Below, piece after piece: positions 1-5,991 of a DNA stretch of 22,845 nt; within the stretch, counting starts at the first letter, position 1, and the number at the start of each line of letters is the position of its first letter. Below the pieces are notes generated by a model, which was not told the DNA's origin, ran no database searches, and worked only from the letters and a program-made list of their open reading frames with translations. The stretch comes from an uncultured Bacteroidota bacterium. Its GTDB lineage: Bacteria; Bacteroidota; Bacteroidia; Chitinophagales; Chitinophagaceae. The stretch covers positions 1-22,845 of the forward strand of contig CAIZMD010000584.1 in NCBI GenBank assembly GCA_903933995.1, written 5' to 3'. The translations under genes were made by a program, and so were the position numbers.

Positions 1-82
1 AGTACTGCAATTTTTAACCTGTTCATTTGAATTTTCATAAATAAAGTTTTAGGTTGATAATAGTGTGTTGTGGATTTTTATA

Positions 83-673
83 TTATTTGGTCAATTTTAA
101 GTCAAACTTTAAAGTAACGTCATTACCAGTTTTGATAGTTCCCATCATGAAACTTGGAGGAGTCATTCCAAATTCTTTCATACTGATATTTTTGGCACCA
201 GTTACAGTGATTGTTTTATCTGCATTCAATTTTCCAGTAGCTACAATTTCAGCATCTAAAGGAGCACCTGCAATTGTTAATTTACCTACTGCTTTTACAG
301 TAAAGTCTGTGGCATTAACAGAGGTAACCGTAGCAGAAGATGCAGTGAAACTAATGTTTGGATTTTTGTCAACTTTTAATGCTTTATAGGCATTTTTATC
401 CATGGCGTCTTTACCACTTTTAAGTGCAGAAGCTGGAGTTGTGAAACTTAGTCCAGTGATTCCGGTAACAGCTCCAGTTGCATTGAAGGCAAAACTTGCT
501 TCAAAACTACCTTGACTAGATTTCATATCCCAGTCATGCAAAGTAGAGGTACCACTCACTACCAGATTCAAACCATTTTTACTACTGTACTTTACTTGTG
601 CAAAAGCACCCATTGTGAACATCAAAACCAGTGCTAGCAGACCTGGTTTGAGGAATTTTGTTGGATTTTTCAT
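83..673 (-). CDS. YceI-family periplasmic lipid-binding-like protein
   Basis: A 196-residue protein with a clear Sec signal peptide (residues 1 to about 25: basic start, hydrophobic LLALVLMF core, cleavage near AFAQ). The mature part is typical of the YceI beta-barrel family: an early G(T)STLHDWDM segment, a central stretch of alternating beta strands, and a C-terminal FGMTPPSFMMGTIKTG-type motif before the last strand. YceI proteins bind isoprenoid or other long lipids in the periplasm and are often linked to stress, but the ligand cannot be read from sequence. It is monocistronic here: the next gene upstream is a divergent tRNA, and the window ends shortly downstream. A TAnnTTTG-like promoter lies about 60 bp before the ATG. 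The length is normal for the family and no defects are visible. Confidence 0.93.
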   Translation of the reverse strand: MKNPTKFLKPGLLALVLMFTMGAFAQVKYSSKNGLNLVVSGTSTLHDWDMKSSQGSFEASFAFNATGAVTGITGLSFTTPASALKSGKDAMDKNAYKALKVDKNPNISFTASSATVTSVNATDFTVKAVGKLTIAGAPLDAEIVATGKLNADKTITVTGAKNISMKEFGMTPPSFMMGTIKTGNDVTLKFDLKLTK

Positions 674-730
674 GTTTGTTTTTTATGTGGGTTTAAAAAA
701 TGCTGTTCTTATTATCACCAGATGATAGAA

Positions 731-738
731 CAAAGTTA
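731..738 (-). promoter_or_regulatory. Putative -7 element of the yceI-like gene
   Basis: Read leftward this is TAACTTTG, a match to the Bacteroidota -7 consensus TAnnTTTG. It would place the transcription start near 727 and give a leader of about 53 nt. A TTTG at 758-755 is the nearest -33 candidate but the gap is only 16 bp, so the -33 assignment is weak. Confidence 0.4.
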
Positions 739-782
739 AAACAGCGAAAAAGCACAAAGGATGATAGTAATCAATTTGTTAA

Positions 783-818
783 ATGATTCATCTCAGTTTA
801 TAAACTGACTAAAATCAT
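783..818. repeat. Nested inverted repeat, candidate operator
   Basis: The core TCAGTTTATAAACTGA (793-808) is a perfect 16-bp palindrome. Outer arms ATGATT (783-788) and AATCAT (813-818) are also perfect reverse complements and share exactly the same centre, separated from the core by 4 unpaired bases on each side. The symmetry suggests a dimeric or tetrameric DNA-binding protein site. It lies about 45 bp upstream of the yceI-like -7 element and 140 bp upstream of the tRNA promoter. Which regulator would bind is unknown. Confidence 0.5.
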
Positions 819-957
819 GTTTATGTTGGTTAATGCTTCTCTGAAAAGCCTTGGAGTTACAAATAGACATTTAAATAAACGATTCATAAGCGCACATGTT
901 GCTTTTGTATAGGGTTATAAGAAATTTTGCAATTCAGCAGCGTAATTTTGTAAACTC

Positions 958-988
958 TTGCAGCATTTACACAAAACCCCTACTTTTG
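958..988 (+). promoter_or_regulatory. Promoter of tRNA-Leu
   Basis: TTG at 958-960, a 20-bp spacer, then TACTTTTG at 981-988. This matches both halves of the Bacteroidota housekeeping promoter (TTG/TTTG, 19-20 bp, TAnnTTTG). Transcription would begin near 992, about 50 bases before the mature tRNA, so a short 5' precursor is expected. Confidence 0.65.
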
Positions 989-1043
989 CGCTCGCTTGAC
1001 TGTTAGGATTCCTAAGACCTCAGTTATTAAGAGCACCATTGAT

Positions 1044-1125
1044 GCGGATGTGGCGAAATTGGCAGACGCACTAGACTTAGGATCTAGCGCCGTGAGGCAT
1101 GCAGGTTCGACCCCTGTCATCCGCA
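1044..1125 (+). tRNA. tRNA-Leu (anticodon UAG)
   Basis: An 82-nt cloverleaf. The acceptor GCGGATG pairs with CATCCGC and is followed by discriminator A. The anticodon stem CTAGA/TCTAG encloses loop CTTAGGA with anticodon TAG. The T arm GCAGG-TTCGACC-CCTGT has the usual TTCGA loop. The long variable arm (class II tRNA) fits leucine. CCA is not encoded, so it must be added after transcription. The gene has its own promoter and a strong terminator immediately downstream. Confidence 0.96.
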
Positions 1126-1132
1126 CTGTTTA

Positions 1133-1165
1133 GAAAGACGTGATTTTCACGTCTTTCTTTTTTTT
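1133..1165 (+). terminator. Intrinsic terminator of tRNA-Leu
   Basis: A perfect 11-bp stem GAAAGACGTGA / TCACGTCTTTC with a 3-base TTT loop, followed by eight T (1158-1165). It starts 8 bases after the mature tRNA end. Confidence 0.9.
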
Positions 1166-1220
1166 GGGCCATTTCCTATCTATTTAAAGCCATCGCCGCA
1201 GGCTCGGTTCTCTTCTTAAC

Positions 1221-1237
1221 TTATTGATAATCAATAA
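1221..1237. repeat. AT-rich palindrome upstream of tig
   Basis: TTATTGAT, one central A, then ATCAATAA: a perfect 8-bp inverted repeat about 70 bp upstream of the tig -7 element. It may be a regulator site or only AT-rich chance. The rest of the 1166-1347 gap shows only the tig promoter. Confidence 0.3.
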
Positions 1238-1306
1238 TTTGATTTTACATAAGCCAATTTTAGCACTACTATATAGAATCTATGAACAGCATTTAGGTCA
1301 ATCCCT

Positions 1307-1314
1307 TACCTTTG
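1307..1314 (+). promoter_or_regulatory. Putative -7 element of tig
   Basis: TACCTTTG matches TAnnTTTG. Transcription would begin near 1318, giving an A-rich leader of about 30 nt before ATG 1348. This argues against the in-frame TTG at 1312, which lies inside the promoter. No good -33 element is visible. Confidence 0.5.
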
Positions 1315-1347
1315 CAACCCAAAAAAACAAGAATAAAAAACACAACT

Positions 1348-2718
1348 ATGGCTACAATAACCCGCGAGAATATTGGCTTGCTGCATGACAAGCTCATTGT
1401 GAAGTTGAACAAGGAAGACTATTTTGGCAATTTTGAGAAAACCCTCAAAACCTTTGCTAAAACTGCCAATATCCCCGGATTCCGTAAAGGAATGGTGCCT
1501 GCAGGTTTGGTAAAGAAAATGCATGGTCCAAGTATATTTCAAGACGAAGTGTTGAAAACAGTTGAAAAAGAAATGAACCAATACCTAAACAAGGAGCAAT
1601 TGGACATTTTTGCGCAACCTGTTCCTTTGGAAAATGAAGGCACAAAACTGGATATGAACAATCCTGGTGAAGTAGATTTTGCATTTGAAGTTGGTTTAAA
1701 ACCAGAATTTGATGTGAATGCATCTAATATTAAAGTAACTAAATACAATGTGATTGTTACTGATGAGATGTTGAATGAAGAAGTTGAAAGATTGCAAACA
1801 CGCAATGGTAATATGACCGAGCCAGAAACTGCTAGCTCTGAAGACCATGTGTTAAACGTAACTTTTACCGAATTAGACGCTGATGGCAATATGCTAGAAG
1901 GCGGCATTAACAAAGCTAATAGCTTATTGGTAAAGTATTTTGCTCCTGCATTTAGGGCTCAATTGATTGGTAAGAAAAAAGACGATGTAGTTGACGTTCA
2001 TTTGGCTAGCGCTTTTGAAGACAAGGAAAGAGAAGTAGTTCTTTCTGACCTTGGTTTGAACAAAGACGAAGCTGGTAGTGCAGACAAGACTTTCAAAATG
2101 ACCATCACCAAGATTGGTTTTGTTGAAAAAGCTGCATTGGATGCTACTTTCTTTGCTACCGTATATCCTAACAACGAAATCACTACCGAAGCAGATTTCC
2201 GTGCTGCTGTGAAAGCTGAAATTGAAACCCATTTTGCCCAACAAACCCGTAATCAGATCCACGATCAGATTTACCACCATTTGTTAGACAATACCAGCAT
2301 GGAATTCCCTGAAACTTTCTTAAAGCGTTGGTTACAGATTGGCGGTGACAAACCAAAAACTGCCGAAGAGGCAGAAGCTGACTATCCTGGTTTTGTAAAC
2401 CAATTAAAATGGACCCTGATCAGCAGTAAATTGGTTACTGACAACAAGATTGAAGTACTTCCTGAAGATATCCGTGAATTTGCTAAAATGCAATTGTTCA
2501 GCTATATGGGTGGCCAATTAGGTGCTTTGGGCGATAACCAACAGTGGGTAGACGATTATGCCAACCGCATGATGCAGGACAAGAAATTTGTAGAAGATAG
2601 CTACCACCGTATTAGCGCTGACAAATTGTTTAGCACACTTGAAACACAGGTTGCTGCAACAGACGAAGCCATTAGCATGGAAGCTTTTGCAGAGAAATTG
2701 CATCCCCACCACCACTAA
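1348..2718 (+). CDS. tig: Trigger factor (ribosome-associated chaperone)
   Basis: A 456-residue protein starting MATITRENIG; the ATG at 1348 is chosen because the upstream TTG at 1312 sits in the promoter. Residues 1 to about 115 form the ribosome-binding domain with the GFRKGMVP signature (family GFRxGKxP), which docks the chaperone near the peptide exit tunnel. The middle region (about 150-250) sits where the FKBP-type prolyl isomerase domain lies but lacks the usual aromatic and glycine-rich motifs, so isomerase activity is doubtful. The C-terminal third is the helical substrate-cradling domain. The protein ends in an unusual HPHHH tail. It heads the tig-clpP-clpP-clpX cluster, a conserved bacterial arrangement linking folding and proteolysis. 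A terminator at 2824 separates it from clpP. Confidence 0.95.
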   Translation: MATITRENIGLLHDKLIVKLNKEDYFGNFEKTLKTFAKTANIPGFRKGMVPAGLVKKMHGPSIFQDEVLKTVEKEMNQYLNKEQLDIFAQPVPLENEGTKLDMNNPGEVDFAFEVGLKPEFDVNASNIKVTKYNVIVTDEMLNEEVERLQTRNGNMTEPETASSEDHVLNVTFTELDADGNMLEGGINKANSLLVKYFAPAFRAQLIGKKKDDVVDVHLASAFEDKEREVVLSDLGLNKDEAGSADKTFKMTITKIGFVEKAALDATFFATVYPNNEITTEADFRAAVKAEIETHFAQQTRNQIHDQIYHHLLDNTSMEFPETFLKRWLQIGGDKPKTAEEAEADYPGFVNQLKWTLISSKLVTDNKIEVLPEDIREFAKMQLFSYMGGQLGALGDNQQWVDDYANRMMQDKKFVEDSYHRISADKLFSTLETQVAATDEAISMEAFAEKLHPHHH

Positions 2719-2794
2719 GAGAGGAAAGTGAAGAGTGAAGAGTGAAGAGTGAAGAGAGGGGAGGAAAGTGAAGAGTAGGAAGAAGAAGAGAAAA
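2717..2794 (+). repeat. Heptanucleotide tandem repeat in a C-free purine tract
   Basis: Four exact copies of GTGAAGA run from 2728 to 2755. A flanking block GAGGAAAGTGAAGAGT occurs at 2721-2736 and again at 2761-2776. The 78-base tract contains no C on this strand and only six T. It lies between the tig stop codon and the tig terminator. Heptamer tandem repeats of this kind change copy number easily by slippage. Confidence 0.85.
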
Positions 2795-2823
2795 CTGGGA
2801 TGAAAGAAAAAATACCTGAAAAG

Positions 2824-2854
2824 GGGCAGTCTTTTGAAGATTGCCCTTTTTTTT
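2824..2854 (+). terminator. Intrinsic terminator after tig
   Basis: Stem GGGCAGTCTT / AAGATTGCCC (10 bp including one G-U) with a TTG loop, followed by eight T. A preceding A-run can pair with the T-run, so some leftward function is possible. It suggests that clpP1 has its own promoter between 2855 and 2983; the best I can see there is a poor match, TATCTTCA at 2958. Confidence 0.85.
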
Positions 2855-2983
2855 GCCATTTATCGCAAAATCTGGGAAAATCAACTGACTGATTGTCGTT
2901 GAAACCAAGTTTGCACAGTATTTGAAGAATCCCAATAGAATGAAAAGGCAAAACACTTATCTTCAAAGCGAAAACAGTCTTAT

Positions 2984-3685
2984 ATGAACCTAGGAAAAGA
3001 GTTTGAACAATACGCAGTGAAACATCGTGGCATTAGCAGTGCCACCCTGCACAATTACCAACAACACGGATTGCATGGTGTGACCAACCTGACGCCTTAT
3101 ATTATTGAAGAACGCCCTATGAACGTGGCCAGTATGGACGTGTTTAGCCGTTTGATGATGGATAGGATTATCTTTTTGGGAGAAGGCATTAATGACTATG
3201 TAGCCAATATTGTTACAGCACAATTATTGTTCTTAGAAAGTGTTGACCGCAGTAGGGATATTCAAATGTATATCAATAGCCCAGGAGGCAGTGTTTACGC
3301 AGGTTTGGGTATTTATGATACCATGCAATTTATTAGCCCAGATGTAGCCACCATTTGTACCGGTATTGCTGCCAGTATGGGTGCTGTTTTACTTTGCGCT
3401 GGAGTTCAAGGAAAGCGTACTGCTTTAAAACATAGCCGTATCATGTTACACCAACCAAGTGGAGCTATTGGTGGTCAGGCAACTGATATTGAAATTACTG
3501 CTCGTGAAATCAAAAAGCTGAAAACAGAATTGTACGAGGTAATTGCCGAACACACCAATAAATCTATTGAAGTGGTGGCAGCAGATTGCGATAGGGATTT
3601 TTGGATGAAAGCCATTGAGGCTAAAGAATATGGTCTGGTAGACGAAGTATTGTTAACCAACCCTAGAAAACAGCGTAAAGACTAA
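2984..3685 (+). CDS. clpP: ATP-dependent Clp protease proteolytic subunit, copy 1
   Basis: A 233-residue serine peptidase of family S14. The catalytic triad is intact: Ser131 in GIAASMGA, His156 in IMLHQPS, Asp205 in DRDFWM. The Ser-to-His and His-to-Asp spacings (25 and 49) equal those of E. coli ClpP. YINSPGG (96-102) and DTMQFISPDVATIC are standard. The first 36 residues precede the normal axial-loop segment (PYIIEERPMNVASMDVFSRLM) and may be a propeptide or a lineage extension. ClpP forms two stacked heptamer rings that degrade proteins fed by ClpX. A second clpP starts 21 bases downstream, so the two are almost certainly co-transcribed. Confidence 0.96.
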   Translation: MNLGKEFEQYAVKHRGISSATLHNYQQHGLHGVTNLTPYIIEERPMNVASMDVFSRLMMDRIIFLGEGINDYVANIVTAQLLFLESVDRSRDIQMYINSPGGSVYAGLGIYDTMQFISPDVATICTGIAASMGAVLLCAGVQGKRTALKHSRIMLHQPSGAIGGQATDIEITAREIKKLKTELYEVIAEHTNKSIEVVAADCDRDFWMKAIEAKEYGLVDEVLLTNPRKQRKD

Positions 3686-3706
3686 TTAACCGTAAAATTT
3701 TAGACA

Positions 3707-4345
3707 ATGATCCAGTCAAAATATATTATCAACCCTTACCTAATGGAAGACGAGGAAGCGGATGAACCAAAAGAGGAAAAACAGGAACCAATGGGTGGCG
3801 TGATGCTCAAGAAAATGGAGAAACTCTTTTTTGAGAGAAGGGCCGTTTATTTATGGGGCGTGGTAGATGACAAATCTGCCCGTGACATTGTGAGCAAATT
3901 ACTCTTATTAGACGCTGACAAACCAGGCGAAGAAATTAAGTTTTATATCAATAGCCCGGGTGGCGTAGTCACCAGTGGTATGGTTATGTACGATACCATG
4001 AAACTGATCAGCAGCCCAGTAACCACCATTTGTATGGGCTTGGCGGCTAGTATGGGTTCTATTTTGTTGAGTGCAGGAACCAAGGGCAAAAGATGTATCT
4101 ATCCACATGGAGAAGTGATGATTCACCAACCAAGTTTGGGTGGTTATTTTCAAGCCACTTCTGCTGACATTGAAATTCAAGCCAATCAGATTCGCAAAAC
4201 CAAGGAATTGGGTGCTAAAATCCTAGCCGAAAATTGTGGCAAGACCGTTGACCAGGTTATGGCCGACTTTGACCGCGATTATTGGATGGATGCCAAAGAA
4301 GCTGTGGCTTATGGCATAGTAGACCAGATTTTGGAAAAAATCTAA
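3707..4345 (+). CDS. clpP: ATP-dependent Clp protease proteolytic subunit, copy 2
   Basis: A 212-residue second ClpP. The triad is complete: Ser115 (GLAASMGS), His140 (VMIHQPS), Asp191 (DRDYWM). It differs from copy 1 in two clear ways. The N-terminal region that normally forms the axial gate is replaced by an acidic segment (EDEEADEPKEEKQEP, residues 14-28), and there are two extra residues in the handle region after His140 (QATSADIEI against QATDIEI). It is therefore an old paralogue rather than a recent duplicate. The likely product is a mixed ClpP1P2 complex, as known in actinobacteria, or a second homomeric peptidase. It lies 21 bases behind copy 1 and precedes clpX, which has its own putative promoter. 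Confidence 0.94.
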   Translation: MIQSKYIINPYLMEDEEADEPKEEKQEPMGGVMLKKMEKLFFERRAVYLWGVVDDKSARDIVSKLLLLDADKPGEEIKFYINSPGGVVTSGMVMYDTMKLISSPVTTICMGLAASMGSILLSAGTKGKRCIYPHGEVMIHQPSLGGYFQATSADIEIQANQIRKTKELGAKILAENCGKTVDQVMADFDRDYWMDAKEAVAYGIVDQILEKI

Positions 4346-4417
4346 GCAGTCAGGCTCAATAAATATTGAAATTATTTCATTTGTACTAGTTTTTTCCCTA
4401 AAAACGGGGAACTGTGG

Positions 4418-4425
4418 TACATTTG
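4418..4425 (+). promoter_or_regulatory. Putative -7 element of clpX
   Basis: TACATTTG matches TAnnTTTG. A start near 4429 would give a leader of about 58 nt before ATG 4488. No convincing -33 element is visible 19-20 bp upstream. It suggests that clpX can be expressed separately from the two clpP genes. Confidence 0.45.
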
Positions 4426-4487
4426 CATCCCCTAAGGCAACAGAAAACTAGGTTTTACTGTCTGATGTTTTGGGTCAAATCCTTTTT

Positions 4488-5732
4488 ATGGCTAAACAAG
4501 CGCAATTACACTGTTCCTTCTGTGGCAGAAGCCGCGACGAAGTGAAGATCCTGATTGCAGGACAGGAGGGGCATATCTGCGAGAACTGCGTAGAACATGC
4601 ACAGGAAATTATTGTGCAAGAATTAAACCTGAAGAATGAAGGTGGCGTTGGTGGCAACAGCAATTTTAAATTGAGTGTTCGCAGACCTGCTGAGATTAAA
4701 AAATTCTTGGATGAATATGTGATTGGTCAGGATGATGCTAAAAAAGTATTGTCTGTTGCCGTTTACAACCACTTTAAAAGAATTGTACAGAAAGTACAAC
4801 CTGATGATATTGAAATTGAAAAAAGCAATATCATCATGGTGGGTGAAACTGGTACTGGTAAAACCTTATTGGCCAAATCCATTGCTCGATTATTAAATGT
4901 ACCCTTTGCCATTGTAGACGCTACTGTTTTTACAGAAGCTGGTTATGTGGGTGAAGACGTGGAGAGCATGCTAACCCGTTTATTACAAAACTGTAATTAT
5001 GACGTGGCTTCTGCTGAAAGAGGGATTGTTTATGTAGACGAGATTGATAAGATAGCCCGTAAAGGCGATAACCCATCTATTACGCGTGACGTAAGTGGAG
5101 AGGGTGTGCAACAGGGTTTATTGAAAATGTTAGAAGGTACAGAAGTGTTGGTTCCACCACAAGGTGGTCGCAAGCACCCTGAACAGAAAATGATCAAAGT
5201 AGACACCAAGAATATTCTATTTATCTGTGGTGGTGCATTTGATGGCATTGACAAAGTGATTGCCCGCAGAATCAATACCAATGCCATTGGATTTAGCGTA
5301 AACAAAGATGAACAGGAACACCAACGCAAGAATCTCTTGCAATTCATCAATGCTACGGATTTAAAATCTTTTGGTTTAATTCCTGAATTGCTTGGTCGTT
5401 TGCCCGTTGTTACTCATTTGAACCCATTGGACAAAGAAACCTTAAGAAGCATTTTGACCAAACCCAAGAATGCTTTGATGAAACAATACACCCGTTTGTT
5501 TGAACTGGAAGGAATTGCCTTAACGGTTGAAGAAGCTGTTTTGGACTTTATGGTAGACAAGGCTTTGGAATACAAATTAGGCGCCCGTGGTTTAAGAAGC
5601 ATTTGTGAGAGTATTCTAACTGACGCTATGTTTGAATTACCAGGTACAGAAACCACGGTATTGAATATAACATTGGACTATGCAGAAAGTATGTTTAGCA
5701 AGAGTAAACTTTCTGTTTTGAAAGTGGCTTAA
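4488..5732 (+). CDS. clpX: ATP-dependent Clp protease ATP-binding subunit ClpX
   Basis: A 414-residue AAA+ unfoldase. The N-terminal zinc-binding domain has Cys9, Cys12, Cys31 and Cys34. The Walker A motif is GETGTGKT (119-126) and Walker B VYVDEI (181-186). The pore loop is GYVG (152-155), and the IGF tripeptide that docks on ClpP is at 267-269. Arginine-finger (LGRLPV) and sensor-2 (GARGLR) segments follow. It unfolds tagged substrates and threads them into ClpP. The ATG at 4488 is preferred to the in-frame TTG at 4470 because MAKQAQLHCSFCG starts directly at the zinc domain, as in the family. Only one ClpX docks with two ClpP types here, so which ring it contacts is open. It ends in a strong terminator. 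Confidence 0.97.
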   Translation: MAKQAQLHCSFCGRSRDEVKILIAGQEGHICENCVEHAQEIIVQELNLKNEGGVGGNSNFKLSVRRPAEIKKFLDEYVIGQDDAKKVLSVAVYNHFKRIVQKVQPDDIEIEKSNIIMVGETGTGKTLLAKSIARLLNVPFAIVDATVFTEAGYVGEDVESMLTRLLQNCNYDVASAERGIVYVDEIDKIARKGDNPSITRDVSGEGVQQGLLKMLEGTEVLVPPQGGRKHPEQKMIKVDTKNILFICGGAFDGIDKVIARRINTNAIGFSVNKDEQEHQRKNLLQFINATDLKSFGLIPELLGRLPVVTHLNPLDKETLRSILTKPKNALMKQYTRLFELEGIALTVEEAVLDFMVDKALEYKLGARGLRSICESILTDAMFELPGTETTVLNITLDYAESMFSKSKLSVLKVA

Positions 5733-5751
5733 TCAAAACACACATTTTTTG

Positions 5752-5786
5752 AAAACAGTGGGCATAAGTTCCCACTGTTTTTTTTT
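5752..5786 (+). terminator. Intrinsic terminator after clpX
   Basis: Stem AAAACAGTGGG / CCCACTGTTTT (11 bp) with an 8-base loop, running into a T-run to 5786. Confidence 0.9.
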
Positions 5787-5833
5787 GCACCTAACCTAAC
5801 TTGCGCTCAAGATAAAAGCGAAAAACAACCATC

Positions 5834-5991
5834 ATGAACGAACTGATTGAACGTCTAGTTAAAGAAGCAAACCTTAGCCCAGAGCAAGCTGGACAAGCCG
5901 TAACCACTATTGCAGCATTTGTAAAAGAAAATTTCCGATGTTGGGCGGAGCGGTTGACCAAATTTTTTCTGCAGGAAATAAGGAAGACTAA
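5834..5991 (+). CDS. Small helical protein, frame broken or -1 shifted
   Basis: From ATG 5834 the frame reads MNELIERLVKEANLSPEQAG..., an amphipathic helical start like small Bacteroidota DUF2267/DUF2780-like proteins (by recollection). Read straight through, it ends at 5995 with a basic, Cys/Trp-containing tail (CWAERLTKFFLQEIRKTN) and overlaps the convergent kinase gene by 4 bases. A -1 shift at the heptamer A AAT TTC (5929-5935) instead gives NFPMLGGAVDQIFSAGNKED, a coherent continuation of about 52 residues in total, ending at 5991, exactly where the convergent gene's stop begins. So either one A was lost from an A-run (mutation or sequencing error; the ancestor would read EKFPM) or the ribosome slips. 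I favour the lost base; the -1 product is the functional form. No function is known. Confidence 0.6.

Larger units (their letters stand above)
674..1043. other. 370-bp intergenic region between yceI-like gene and tRNA-Leu
   Basis: No convincing reading frame is present. It holds the leftward yceI-like promoter (731-738), a nested inverted repeat centred at 800/801, and the rightward tRNA promoter (958-988). The stretch from about 820 to 957 shows nothing else that I recognise. Confidence 0.6.

Noticed and set aside
54..389. 111-codon open frame antisense to the yceI-like gene
   Set aside because: Shadow of a well-supported YceI gene; no start context or recognisable protein.
1312..1347. In-frame TTG start for tig (and similar TTG starts at 4470, 18544, 19740)
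   Set aside because: Each lies in a promoter motif or leader, and the downstream ATG matches the family start or signal peptide.
2717..2794. Tandem repeats considered as a CRISPR array
   Set aside because: Units are 7 bp with no spacers and there are no cas genes.
3707..4345. Second clpP as a decaying duplicate
   Set aside because: Triad, YINSPGG and dimer-region motifs are intact and the frame is full length.
4367..4379. TGAAAT-T-ATTTCA dyad upstream of clpX
   Set aside because: Only a 6-bp arm in AT-rich DNA with no extension; expected by chance.
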